Of a stretch of 64,000 nucleotides of DNA, positions 49,181-61,063 are shown piece after piece. The stretch covers positions 2,202,501-2,266,500 of the forward strand of contig CALNXK010000016.1 in the NCBI GenBank assembly GCA_942486035.1, given 5' to 3'. Position numbers and translations under genes: made by a program. The notes beneath the pieces are model-generated. The model saw nothing but the letters and a program-made list of their open reading frames with translations. It made no database searches and was not told the DNA's origin. The DNA is from Porites lobata (Eukaryota; Cnidaria; Anthozoa; Scleractinia; Poritidae). Position 1 is the first letter of the stretch. Each line of letters opens with the position of its first letter.

Positions 49181-50170
49181 ATGGCACTATGGCCACGGTT
49201 AGCTGCAAACGTTCACTAGCTATTGCAGATTCTTCCAAGCTCAATAGTTAATACAGAGTCAACCTAAACATATTCTTGTTAAACAGACATGGATTTCTTA
49301 AATTCAATTTGAAAGCGCCTCCTTGTACGAAAGAAAATCTTTACGATCATATTTGTCTTAACTGATAGAAAAACTAATGTTTACTGAGGTGGTGGGCTGC
49401 AGGTCCAATGCTCCGAGATCGAATCCTACTCGTGCTGACCTGGAATTTTCATTCCTTAAAAATTGAAAAGAAATAGACTTTCATGAACATTTGACGAGCA
49501 GAAATTTCAAGAGACAGAGAAATTTCATGTTGGAAAGGGGAAATGTCATGTGAGAAGGAAATGTCAGTTTGGAGTATGGAGATATGAGGCATTTACATCA
49601 TCACTTCAAGGTGTCTAATCTTGCTGAGTCAAATGCTGACTTGGGGCCTGTTTAATTAAGGAGGAAGGGTGACCCTATAAATGGCATTTATTCTGTGCAA
49701 AGTTTTACGATAAAACTAAAAGAGGATTCAAGGTCCTAGCGTTTTTATATCCTACTCGCATGGTAAGCAGTAGAAAGTGGTGAAATTGTGATTACTCAAA
49801 CATCACGTCTGGACGAGGCCCGGGGGGGGGTACTTCCTTATAAGGGCTTAATGGGGACGCCTGAAACCACATTGATAAGGTAGATGCATAAATAGAAAGT
49901 GACTAAGTTGGGATCGCGAAAATTACATTTTCCAAAAAGTGACTAAGAGGGGTTCTATAATTGGCCCAAAAATAGACTATAATAGGATAGGGGCTCTGAG
50001 AGGCCAGGAAACATAAACCCAAGTACCCCCCCGGGGGGGGGGGGGTACGTGCTTTCCAAATCCAATTGACGTAAGTGATATCGTTGATTCCAATCTATAC
50101 CAACCTAATCCTTTTTAACATTATACCGTTAAGAACAAGGCAGCACGTATAAAACGTCATACGTTTCCTG
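49181..50170. other. Intergenic or 3' region of gene 1, no exon identified
   Basis: The last exon and poly(A) site of gene 1 should lie in or near 48022-50170 if gene 2 is separate, but nothing convincing is visible. 49820-50047 is a repeat with inverse ends (gggggggtactt / aagtaccccccc). The rest is AT-rich single-copy-looking sequence. Confidence 0.4.
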
Positions 50171-50176
50171 TTACGG

Positions 50177-50184
50177 TATATAAA
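50177..50184 (+). promoter_or_regulatory. TATA box of discoidin gene 2
   Basis: TATATAAA lies 58 bp upstream of the signal-peptide ATG. That spacing allows a start site about 30 bp downstream and a 5' leader of about 30 bp. A second TATA-like word (tataaaa) occurs at about 50149. The promoter role is inferred from position. Confidence 0.6.
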
Positions 50185-50241
50185 TTCCGCTTCTCAAGGA
50201 ATAGAAACAAAATTAAATGGAGACACGGTCCGGCAGTGAAA

Positions 50242-50302
50242 ATGAGTTTAACAAGACTGCTGTTTTTCCTTCCATTTTTTTGCTCCTTTTCGTCGGCCAA
50301 AC
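50242..50302 (+). CDS. Signal-peptide exon of discoidin gene 2
   Basis: ATG in good context (gaaaATG). The frame reads MSLTRLLFFLPFFCSFSSAK plus one base, then gtaagt. It has a short basic start, a hydrophobic core LLFFLPFFCSF and an SSA cleavage motif, a textbook secretory signal. It ends in phase 1, exactly what the discoidin exon A at 55737 needs; joining gives Lys-Pro then C1, so the mature protein would begin almost directly with a discoidin domain. Gene 1 presumably has a matching exon left of the window. Confidence 0.8.
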
Positions 50303-50797
50303 GTAAGTAAAATGTAGTTCACTTCTGCAGTGTATAATTTTTGCAATACAGAAGTTCAAAGCCAGAATCAATCTGACCTGCTGAAACCAGTTGCAGTATG
50401 GTAAAATGATAGTTAAAGCTATCGGCGTTCCATTGCTATACTGATCTGTGGTTCACGAAGACCAATTTTACAAATCATAAAATAACAGTGCTAGGTTTTC
50501 TGGAAAATCCTGCAAGCCATGCAGTTAATTCGCAAATCGCGAGGTACTTTCTCCTAAAAGTGAATGTATAGTTTTTATTGGGATTCTTTAGTTTACTAAA
50601 GTCTTGTTTTCGGAGTTTGCTATGCTGTTCCGGCATTCCTGACCGAGTTCCAATACTTGTAAGGCTGGTTCCTTGTTTCGAAACCTACAGGCGGATTTGC
50701 AAAACTACCATTTTTCACGAATGAAATCTGCACCGTTTTCCAATTCATCGATTTTTGTTGCATAAAATTATCCCATCAGGGTCGTCCACCGCAATTA

Positions 50798-51602
50798 TGC
50801 ATCAGTCAATTCCACCTGCGCGCAGCCCCCGCCCCCGGCTACTGCGGGGAATTTGCCCTCCTTGTCAGTCCCGGGGGTATTTGCAACTTTTCGCACTGCC
50901 CGGGGGCTGGGCATTTGCCAACCCCGGGGCAATTCCCGAGCTTTTGACACGCACGCGGTTTCCTATCAGAATATAACTACACAGAAGGTTTTACTGGAAA
51001 AAAGGCTGATTGGCTCATCTGTCAAGGACAGGAATAAATTGAAGAGGGCTGTAAAGGCATGTTCTAGATTTTACGCATGCATTTCTTCATTGCTTATCAA
51101 GCCAGAATTACATAGCGAAATTGGAGCTATCGATGTGAATCAACGTTTTGGGGGTATTGAATCAAATTTCTGTTTATATTATTTGAAGAACATCCCTTCA
51201 TATTTATAAAACTATTCATAACATATCACTTTACAGCGCTCCGTGAATTTTAATGACAATAATTTTATACTAAACCATAAATTGGTGCATGTCGTCGCGG
51301 CGTGAAGTCTTAATTAGAATCCTGGCGCTATTACAAGGGAAGACGTTAATTGAAACCGCACATTGAAAATCGCACATGAAAATGCTTAAAAAGGCACTAT
51401 TCGACTGTGCGATCAATGAAAAATGTTGCAGTGTTGACGCAGGACGGGGCATTTGCCCTCTTTTTTCGTCCCCACCCCGGGGGATTTTACAGCTCAAGAG
51501 TCCCCATCCCCGGGAATTTGTCATCCAAGGCAAAATAAATGCTAATGCCCGGGGGTCAGTCTGGGAAGGGGGGGCTAAGCACAGGTGGAATTGACTGATG
51601 CA
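50798..51602. mobile_element. 0.8-kb element with 21-bp terminal inverted repeats
   Basis: TGCATCAGTCAATTCCACCT... at 50798-50818 is the exact inverse of 51582-51602. Each end is followed inward by C/G-run sequence (ccccggggg). The right third matches 121-413. Open frames in both ends lack any recognised domain. It may be one element or two inverted copies of a shorter one. Confidence 0.6.
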
Positions 51603-52105
51603 TTATTCACGTGAAAACTTCTCGGCAAAAAACAAACAAAATATGGCCACGCGGATAGGAAAACTAATCACACCGATGGTAGATGGTCGCCAACAAGAGG
51701 TCGTCGCATTCGCAGGTTTGATGTTAACACTTTAGGTCCCAAGAGTGACCAACATCAATATTCTCCTAACAACACCAGCAGATCATCAAGAATCAAGAGT
51801 AAAGGTTATGAGAATTAATAAATTGATTACCAAAGGGAGAACGCTTTGATCTTAAACCAAATTCTCTCGACTATTTCTAAAGAAATGTACGGAGATCAGC
51901 CTGGAAAATTTTTGTACGTGGACCTTGGGGCTTAAAGGATTAAGAAACTCACGAGCCTCGATATAACCAAGGGCTAAGGCACCGGCCAAATTTGTCGCTA
52001 TAATAAGGTATCGTTGTCAACGCTGTCGTTCTTTTTTACAGGAGCGTAAAGTATATACCTCTTATTAGCCGAGTTTTCGGTCCGCACTGTAAATTACGGA
52101 CCGAG

Positions 52106-52166
52106 TTTTTTCCATCGATTTATGGCCCGCGTGCTTCGCGCTTGGGCCATAAATCGATGGAAAAAA
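52106..52166. repeat. Perfect 23-bp inverted repeat, 15-bp spacer
   Basis: 52106-52128 (TTTTTTCCATCGATTTATGG...) and 52144-52166 are exact inverse copies. It lies in the segment present only in the gene 2 intron. Next to it is a second small inverted pair, GGTCCG...CGGACC. Probably the end of a fold-back element. Confidence 0.8.
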
Positions 52167-53104
52167 CGAAGCTTTTCAAGGTAAGTTTGTTGTCATTGTC
52201 GAAGATTCGTTCGTTAATTTTTTTGGGAAAACGTCTCGAATTACTGCCAGTTCAGCCTTGTCTTCAAGGGGTTCAAGCGAGATCAGCGTTAAAATTTTCA
52301 AACACGGACCATCTTTTCTTCCACGGAAAGGTTACGATTCAGTTTCTGCATCAGCTTCGTTCGCGTTCAAACAAAGCTAGGTTAAAATCTGGAAAGGCAA
52401 AATCAACATCCCAGTCCTCAGGGTTTACAGACATAGTTTAAGTATATTCGGTCAAAACTAAGAGCACTGTAAAATTAAAATTCACTTGCCAATGTGACGC
52501 TGGAGTCTTTTGAAAACTGGACATTGTGTCTGGCTCGCAGTCGCTTCTATCTTTCTTTCGTTGGTCTTTGGAAAAACACTGCAAATGACAAAGAAGCTCG
52601 TCAAGATGATCGGGTGCAGGCATGTTTGTTATCATATTTGTCGAAGAAATTACTCATTTTCTCTTAGGCAAACTTTGCAAATTCTGGCAGAGATTCGAGA
52701 TGTGACATCTCGAACCTCTGCCAGTCGATTTTCGTCTTCTTAACTGTGTACTACGATAAAATTTTCAAACACTGACTAGAATCCTCTTCGATCATCGCCT
52801 TCGTGCACAAATAAACACACGGTTTAAAATGTTGAGGGACAAAGTCAAAATCTAAGCCCTCAAGGTTGATAGACGTCTTGTAACTTAATTTCAACGTTTT
52901 TTTTCCAAGGTAAAGAGATTTAGAGCTCCGAAATGAGCATTGTCTTTGAAATTTTGGTCCGTATAGCAAGTTACGGACCGCAAATTGAAAAACTGCACAG
53001 TGAAAACAGACTCAGCCATATAATAACGTTCGTTACACCGATCGACGACTTCGTCACAAGCAGTTTTTGTCACCATCGAGGTTCCATATTCATCTGGCCC
53101 AGCT

Positions 53105-53233
53105 AGCCTGTTTTAGGCTCCGAGATAGTCGAGTCCGCGATATTGAGAAAAACACCTCAGATCACGCACTCGTTCTTTTTTTTTTTTTTCTTTTTTCCAT
53201 GCCTATTACCTATGTGAGAGCCTGGAACAGGCT
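53105..53233. mobile_element. Short palindromic MITE, gene 2 copy
   Basis: Collinear counterpart of 1346-1474, with ends AGCCTGTTTTAGGCTC and GAGCCTGGAACAGGCT. Confidence 0.65.
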
Positions 53234-53349
53234 ATGGCCAAGACTGAAAGCGGAACTATTTTTTAAACAATAAACTTTAAACAACTGCACGCAGAGAAAA
53301 GTAAAAAAAAGTATACTCTCATTACAATAATTATCACTACCCTGGGTGC

Positions 53350-54050
53350 CAGGGCCCGGTTGCATAAAACGTCCGTAACAACTACGGGTACACGTACGTG
53401 CACTCGTAACATAAGTCAGTTGCATGAAATCACTTAAGTGGTCCACTTAGGGAATTCACTTAAGTGGTTGCACTTACGATTTTCGTAAGTGTTCACTTAA
53501 ATGTCGTTTATGCAACAGAAATTGCGGGTGTTGCATAAAACTTTTTTTACGCGAAAAATAGCACGTATATTTACGGGACCTATGTAGGTCCCGTATCGTT
53601 ACTTTTTTTACTAAATTTAACGAAATCTTTTACTGAGAAGTGAAAAAAAGTATTTTTCTTCACATAATTCGTTCTAATGCGCTTTGTTAACCTCCGATGT
53701 ACACTTTCGTGAAAAAAGAAGAAGAACTATAATTTTCAGTAGATATTGAAGAAAAATAACGTTTGCATGCAAATTTCATTTTTTGAGGGGCTTAAAAGTG
53801 TTCGAAACGGCTTTTAACTTTCTTTACACTCACCGATGGTTAGCTTAAAAGTAAAGAATGAGTCATTAATAAAGTACTATATCAAGGTTACGTGTGCTCT
53901 TAAGTGAGCCCGTAAGTTACCACGTAAAACAGAAACTTACGAGAGTGCTAAGTGTGTTCCATGCAACACCCGTAAGTGTACCCATAACGGATTCGTAAGT
54001 GACCTACTTAAGTGAGCACTTAAGTACAGGTTTTATGCAACCGGGCCCTG
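53350..54050. mobile_element. 701-bp palindromic MITE nested in another MITE
   Basis: The ends CAGGGCCCGGTTGCATAAAA and TTTTATGCAACCGGGCCCTG are exact inverse copies. The interior is rich in acttaagtg and cgtaagtg words in both orientations, clustered near each end. It interrupts the TACCCTGGGT-family MITE (53338-54165), which is uninterrupted at 3724-3825 in gene 1. It therefore inserted after the intron duplication. Confidence 0.85.
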
Positions 54051-54808
54051 AGCCTTTTCTAGCGCGGTTTCCGGTTTCTGTCAAGTCTTTTTCTCGCGGC
54101 TTCGGCCTTCGGCCAACACCGAAAATTTCCGCCGCACGCGAGAAAAACCTCTGGTACCCAGGGTAGCGGACACCCACGGGAAGCGAAAATGGTTTCCGTT
54201 ACTGCATGGAGCTGGCCGGCACTACAATGGTTCTCAAAAGTGGCCACTGGAGTGAAAGGGTTACGTGCCCGCTAACGACGGCTTGCACAACTACAAATAA
54301 ACATTGGAAATCCAAAACGTAAAACGGGTTTGCTAGTGTTTGGCTATACAGTTGTTTTGACAATGCTGTAATTCGGTCACAAGCATAAAACTGAATTGGT
54401 ATTTTAATGAGTGCTTTTATTGTCTCGGGTACAGGGGGTTCTTCGGTGTCATCCGCTGGCCAACAAATCTCCGAAGGCCAACGACACAAGCGGGTCAATA
54501 CAAAGGCTTGACGGAAGCCGGAAATCACGTCAGATAAGGTCTCTGGCAACCACACCATACTTCACAAAAGGTATCGAAGCGGAACAAGCGCTGGCATAAG
54601 AAAGGGAAAATTAACCAAAAAGCGACTAATGTAAGCTTAACAACAAGGAAATAATCTCTGAAAGAACGTACTCAGTTAAGTCAAATTCGTACAAAAATAG
54701 TAAATGTTCCGACAAAAATAAACAACCAAAAAATGAATTTTGTTGGTCGCTGAAACTTCACTTAAGACTCAGAACTGAACCTTAAAAAAACGGTGTCGCT
54801 CAGGTCCC

Positions 54809-54950
54809 GGTTGTTCATAAGTTGGATAGCGTTATCCACCGGATAAATCACTATCCAGCGGATAAGTAATGGAGAAACTTCTTGCACTGTCCACGCGGCA
54901 CTGGAAAGAGATTTATCCGGCGGATAGCGCGATCCGACCTTTGGACAACT
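54809..54950. mobile_element. Palindromic MITE (GGATAGCG family), gene 2 copy
   Basis: Counterpart of 4469-4610 with a few substitutions (for example gttatcc for gctatcc). Confidence 0.75.
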
Positions 54951-55736
54951 AAGGTCTGGTCTTCCACTTACATACAACAAAAATTTCATGCTCCTATTCA
55001 AATAAAAATTGTTTGGGAAGATCTCCAAAATTGGTTTTGTTTCAGAAACAATAATATATTTCCAGTCTATAGCTTCAATGTAACATTAGTAGAGATAAGA
55101 AACAGTAGAAGTAAGTAAGAAACAAACTTTCTCATTAAACTCCCGAAGACCCGTATCTTCGAGTTACACAACTTTGCTTCAATCAAAAGTTGTGAAAAGA
55201 ATCAACTAAACTCATTTGTCAAAAGAGAGCAGAGCAGTTCTTTCTCCACAGATTCAAATTTTTTTGTGGCCAACTCGTTAGAGACATTTTCGGAAAATGG
55301 TGACTGTTTATTTCTTTTTTCTCCTCTTTAATATTTCCCTCACCATATTCACTAATATTGAATAAAACTCTGAAAATTACGAAATAACAGTGTAGTCTCT
55401 CGACAACCGTTGCAAATTCCCTAAAAACAAACCACACCATTATCTATAAAAAGACTCTGTAACATCACAACCATGACGACTAACCTTATTACAAAACCTT
55501 AAACAATAAACTCGTAGACTATTAAAAAAGTGATTCTCTAAGCCCACACAACCATAGGACTAGAATATAAAAACATTCCCGATGCCAATATCACAGGCAG
55601 CGAACTTAAGAAAAAAAAAAGACTTACACTAGTAGGACTCTGTGGCGACCTATTGAAAGCACACTCACCTTTTCAAAACAATACAACTCTTAACTTCTAC
55701 TAAAGCCAACTTAAATAGTTCATTCTCTGTGTATAG

Positions 55737-56371
55737 CATGTTCAGACCCTCTCGGACTGGAAAACGAAAAAATTACCGATGCTCAGATCACAGCGTCAAC
55801 CGAATTTAACTCTGCACACGGCGCCACCAATGGCAGACTCAATTTCAAGGCTGGAGGGGGTAAGACTGGCGCATGGTCCGCCCGCACAAATGACGTTCAT
55901 CAGTGGCTACAAGTGGATCTTGGAGCTAAAACCAAGGTGACAGGAATACAGATCCAGGGACGACAAGACGCGGATCAATGGGTTACGAGCTTTACTATCT
56001 CCTACAGCAGCGACGGCATCACCTATACATCTTATGAGAACAGCAAGGTATGGAAAAAAATGAAATTGTAGCAAAAGAAACTCAAGAAAATGACTGATTA
56101 AATCTCGACTCACTAACATGAAAGTGTCTTAAATCTAGGGCCCACATTCAAAACTTACCATCGCAGTTACATCCCACAAGTCACTAACTAGTTTAACCTT
56201 AACACTTCTCCATCATTTACCTGCTCCAGGTTTTTAATGGAAACACGGACCGCAACACCGTGGTTTTGAATGTTTTACACCCTTCCATAGATGCACGCTA
56301 CATTCGGGTGCATCCTAAGACGTGGCGTGGCCATATTTCTATGAGGATGGAACTCTTAGGATGTCCGTCAG
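55737..56371 (+). CDS. Gene 2 discoidin module a: exons 55737-56047, 56230-56371
   Basis: First discoidin module after the signal exon and the most distinct in gene 2: LGLENEKITDAQ at the start, KTKVTG in place of KTEVTG and TSYENSK at the end of exon A. It has Asn-Ser-Ala-His at residues 24-27 and His54, the gene 2 subtype. Both exons are open with standard sites (ctccag|GTTTTT; TCAG|gtactg). Confidence 0.95.
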
Positions 56372-56856
56372 GTACTGACAATCTTGTTCGCTTTCTTCTT
56401 AATTAACAAACAACTTCCCACTTCCTTTTACCACAGCGGTACACAATTTACTCGCATAGTCTTTCGACGACAGTTCACTCCTCTTATTATTACGTAGTCA
56501 AAGGCCCAAATAATTTCTTTTACAATTATGTAATCAATTTTATGGAATGACGTGTTGTGCCTTTAACCTAAGTATCATCCATAGGAAATACGTGACCTAC
56601 GAAAATCAAAAAGGATCTATTTTTGAACAAATGCAATTTTACAAACAACGCTATAGCAACAATGAGACTTCAAAAGAATTTTTTTGCATGTGGAACTTTT
56701 ACAACAATTTTTCGGACATTGTGCTGTGAATGATAAACCACAGGAAAGTGCAAGTAGGAATAAAAATTGCAAGTCCTTAACGCAATAATCGTGCAAAAAC
56801 AATGGAACATCAACTAGCACTATAGTTGTCTAAACAAATGTATTCTCTTTGTATAG

Positions 56857-59310
56857 CATGTTCGGACCCTCTCGGGATGGAGAGCAGAAAAATAACCGAT
56901 GGCCAGATCACAGCTTCAACGGAATTCAACTCTGCACACGGCGCCACCAATGGCAGACTCAATTTCAAGGCTGGAGGGGGTAAGACTGGCGCGTGGTCCG
57001 CCCGCACAAATGACGTTCATCAGTGGCTACAAGTGGATCTTGGAGCTAAAACCGAGGTGACAGGGATACAGATCCAGGGACGACAAGAAGCGTATCAATG
57101 GGTTACGAGCTTTACTATCTCCTACAGCAGCGACGGCACCACCTATACATCTTATCAGAACAGCAAGGTATGGAAAAAAATGAAATTGTAGCAAGAGAAA
57201 CTTAAGCAAATGACTAATTAAATCTCGACTCACTGACATGAAATTGTCTCAAATCTCAGGCCCACCTTAAGAAAAAACTTAGCACCACTGTTACACTCCA
57301 CAAGTCACTAACTAGTTTAAGGTGGCTCCGTGATTAACACAAGAGCATTTAGCTGTGACAAATTTTCCGTCATAACTTTTTCGATTTTAACGCGATGGCT
57401 GCGAAACTTTGCAATTAAGAACAGATATCAGTCGGCAATAATACGAAATATTCCGATTTCATTGATGGTAAGTATTTCTTGAGAAATTAGCGCTTAAAAG
57501 GACCCTACTGTTCAAAGAAAATCGCGTCTAGTAAAAAATTTTGCATATATGTTTTACTGAAATTTCTGGTATCGGCCTTAATTGATATAATAAATATGCC
57601 AGAGGAATTTCAGAAAAATCGTTGGAGCAGAAGTCCGTAACTAAAAGTCGGTCAAAATTCAGCTGTGAAATTGTTTTGGAATTTCAAAAATAAATTACTA
57701 TCAGGAAGAAGGAGACACCAGTTTCAATTTTCGGGACAAGCAACTTCAGTGTGTTTCCTAATTTTGAAAACAGAAGCCGATTGCCTATCGTGCTATTCTT
57801 TAAAAGGTACTTTTCAGTTTTAGAAGCACTATAAATTGCTCCAAACTTTGCTCTGACATCGAATGACTTGTTCCTCGACATTTTTAAAATATCCCTTGGC
57901 AGTTTTGGTTTAAACTCCTGCTACATACATTTTGATGTATTGCAAAGCATCCCCAACGGCTTTTCCTACTTTACGTTGTTTCCAATTCAGGAAAAAGGTA
58001 TTGGGATTGTAAGCTACCTAGTATCGAAGCTCAGATAGAACTGTCCAGTACCTTTGTTTATGACCAGAAAATGAGCACGAGCGGCAGCTCTGCGAGGAAT
58101 TCGCACCTCAACCAGGGGGGACGAGTGACAATGATGCCCATGTCTGTGAGCCGATCTGTATAAACATGTATAATTGCAGAGCAAAACATAATAATCAAGA
58201 AAAAAATACCCATTCATTGAAGGAAGGAGTGACAAAAAGTTGTAAATTTATTCACGGGTAGTATTTTTGCGATAATTTTATTTTGCACTGTGATGTTATT
58301 TGGTTCACAAGCATGGTCATCATTGTCGTTCGTCCCCCCTGGGTGAGGTGCGAATTCCACGCAGAACTGCCGCTCGTGCTCATTTTGTAGTCATAAACAA
58401 AGGTGCTGGACAGTTCTTTCTGAGCTCTGATACGAGGTAGCGTCCAATCTCAATTCTTTTTTCCTGAGTTGGAAGCAACGAACGGCAGTAAAAGTCGTTG
58501 AAAATGCATGGCAATACATCAAAATGTATGCAGCAGGAGTTTGAGCCAAAATTGCCAAGGGATATTTTAAAACTGTTGACGAACAAGTCATTCTACTTCA
58601 GAGCAAGGTTTGGAGCAATTTATAGTTCTTCTAAAACTAAAAAGTACCTTTCAAAGAATAGCACGATAGGCAATCGGCTTTTGCTTTAAGAATTAGCAAG
58701 CGTTGAATTTACTTGTCCCGAAAATTCAAACTGGTGGCTCCTTCTACCTGATAGTAATTTATTTTTGAAATTCCAAAACAATTTCACAGCTGAATTTTGA
58801 CCGGCTTTTAGTTACGGACTTCTGCTGCAACGATTTTTCTGAAATTCCTCTGGCATATTTATTATATCAATTAAAGTCGATACCAGAAATTTCAGTAAAA
58901 AATATCAGCAAAATTTTTTACTAGACGCGATTTTCTTTGAACAGTAGGGTCTTTTTAAGCACTAATTTCTCAAGAAATATTTACCATCAGTGAAATCGGA
59001 ATATTTTGTGTTATTACCGAATGATATCTGTTGTTAATTGCAAAGTTTCGCAGCCATCGCGTTAAAAACCAAAAAGTTATGACGGAAAATTTGTCACAGT
59101 TAAATGCTCTTGTATTAATTACGGAGCCACCTTAACCTTAACACTTCTCCATCATTTCCCTGCTCCAGGTTTTTAATGGAAACACAGACCGCAACACCGT
59201 GGTTTTGAACGTTTTGCACCCTTCCATAGATGCACGCTACATTCGGGTGCATCCTAAGACGTGGCGTGGCCATATATCTATGAGGATGGAACTTTTAGGA
59301 TGTCCGTCAG
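56857..59310 (+). CDS. Gene 2 discoidin module b: exons 56857-57167, 59169-59310
   Basis: Both exons are open (LGMESRKITDGQ; GRQEAYQW; FNGNTDRNTVV; ARYIRVHP). The intra-domain intron is 2,001 bp because a 1.8-kb palindrome (57321-59131) sits in it; without the element it would be close to the usual length. The flanking introns keep their original sequence, so splicing is probably still possible. Confidence 0.9.
57321..59131. mobile_element. 1.8-kb fold-back element with TTAA target (piggyBac-like)
   Basis: The ends GGTGGCTCCGTGATTAACAC and ...TTACGGAGCCACC are inverse copies, flanked by TTAA at 57317-57320 and 59132-59135. Similarity between the arms continues to near the centre (about 58225): for example gagcacgagcggcagctctg in the left arm has its inverse near 58365. 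Each arm is about 900 bp. TTAA duplication is the hallmark of piggyBac elements. No transposase frame is visible, so it is non-autonomous. Confidence 0.85.
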
Positions 59311-59866
59311 GTACTAATATTTTCGTTTTTATTTTCTTTGCAATAAACAAACTGGTTTCCACTTAATCTACAAAAGCGCAAAACTATGTCCTCGCACACT
59401 CATTCAACTACAGTTCGGTCTTAATGGTCTTGGACAATTCAAAGAGCCGAATATGCAATCAATTTGACAGCAAAACCTATTATCCCCTTACCTTATCATA
59501 ATTACAAAAGATAGGGGCTTCAAAAATTAAAAGGGAATTACTTACAAACTCATGCAATTTTACAAACAACCCTTCAGCAACAATACTGAACTGTGTTTTA
59601 AGTGAAGTCTTAAACTTTCGGTGACTTTTCTACACCGTGATATGAAAAATACGCCAAAAACATAAACAAGTAGGCATCCAAATTCAAGTCCAAAAATCAG
59701 CTATCATTATAACCTTGTAAAACACTCTCCCTCAGCAAGAAAAAAGGGCTAATTCTTTCGACACTTGACCCTACCACATATACTCAACACACGCATCCGC
59801 TCAAAAACAATTAGCTTAAACTTCCACTATTGTCCCTTAAAATAATAATGTCTTCTCTGTGCATAG

Positions 59867-60506
59867 CATGTTTCAATCCCCTCGGGATGGAGAGCAGAAA
59901 AATAACTGATGGCCAGATCCAAGCTTCAACCGAATTCAACTCTGCACACGGCGCCACCAATGGCAGACTCAATTTCAAGGCTGGAGGGGGTAAGACTGGC
60001 GCATGGTCAGCCCGCACAAATGACGTTCATCAGTGGCTACAAGTGGATCTTGGAGCTAAAACCGAGGTGACAGGGATACAGATCCAGGGACGACAAGAAG
60101 CGTATCAATGGGTTACGAGCTTTACTATCTCCTACAGCAGCGACGGCACCACCTATACATCTTATCAGAACAGCAAGGTATGGAAAAAAATGAAATTGTA
60201 GCAAGAGAAACTTAAGCAAATGACTAATTAAATGTCGACTCACTGACATGAAATTGTCTCAAATCTCAGGCCCACATTAAAAAAAAAACTTAGCAGTACT
60301 GTTACACTCCACAAGTCACTAACTAGTTTAACCTTAACACTTCTCCATCATTTACCTGCTCCAGGTTTTTACTGGAAACACGGACCGCAACACCGTGGTT
60401 TTGAACGTTTTGCACCCTTCCATAGATGCACGCTACATTCGGGTGCATCCTAAGACGTGGAATAGCCATATATCTATGAGGATGGAACTTTTAGGATGTC
60501 CGTCAG
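59867..60506 (+). CDS. Gene 2 discoidin module c: exons 59867-60177, 60365-60506
   Basis: Intact. Subtype features: CFNPLG at the start, Gln18 (QIQAS), FTGNTD in exon B (Thr106), Ile123-Asp124, and TWNSH. First of four modules on a period of about 1.2 kb. Confidence 0.95.
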
Positions 60507-61063
60507 GTACTAATATTTCCGTTTTTATTTTCTTTTCAAAAAAACTAACTGGTTTCCACTTAATCTACAAAAGCGCAAAACTATCTCCTCGCACACTCAT
60601 TCAACTACAGTTCGGTCTTAATGGTCTTGGACAATTCAAAGAGCCGAATATGCAATCAATTTGACAGCAAAACCTATTATCCCCTTACCTTATCATAATT
60701 ACAAAAGATAGGGGCTTCAAAAATTAAAAGGGAATTACTTACAAACTCATGCAATTTTACAAACAACCCTTCAGCAACAATACTGAACTGTGTTTTACGT
60801 GAGGTCTTAAACTTTCGGTGACTTTTCTACACCGTGATATGAAAAATACGCCAAAAACATAAAAAAGTAGGCATCCAAATTCAAGTCCAAAAATCAGCTA
60901 TCATTATAACCTTGTAAAACACTCTCCCTCAGCAAGAAAAAAGGGCTAATTCTTTCGACACTTGACCCTACCACATATACTCAACACACGCATCCGCTCA
61001 AAAACAATTAGCTTAAACTTCCACTATTGTCCCTTAAAATAATAATGTCTTCTCTGTGCATAG

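Larger units (their letters stand above)
50303..55736 (+). other. Intron 1 of gene 2
   Basis: Carries the block collinear with gene 1 intron 1 (51314-51607, 52177-53342 and 53343-55440) plus copy-specific pieces at 51608-52176 and 55441-55690. No exon recognised. The acceptor is gtgtatag at 55736. Confidence 0.65.

Noticed and set aside
49385..49450. Possible tRNA-like or SINE promoter box (gatcgaatcc)
   Set aside because: A B-box-like word is present, but no convincing A box, cloverleaf or SINE tail could be built around it.
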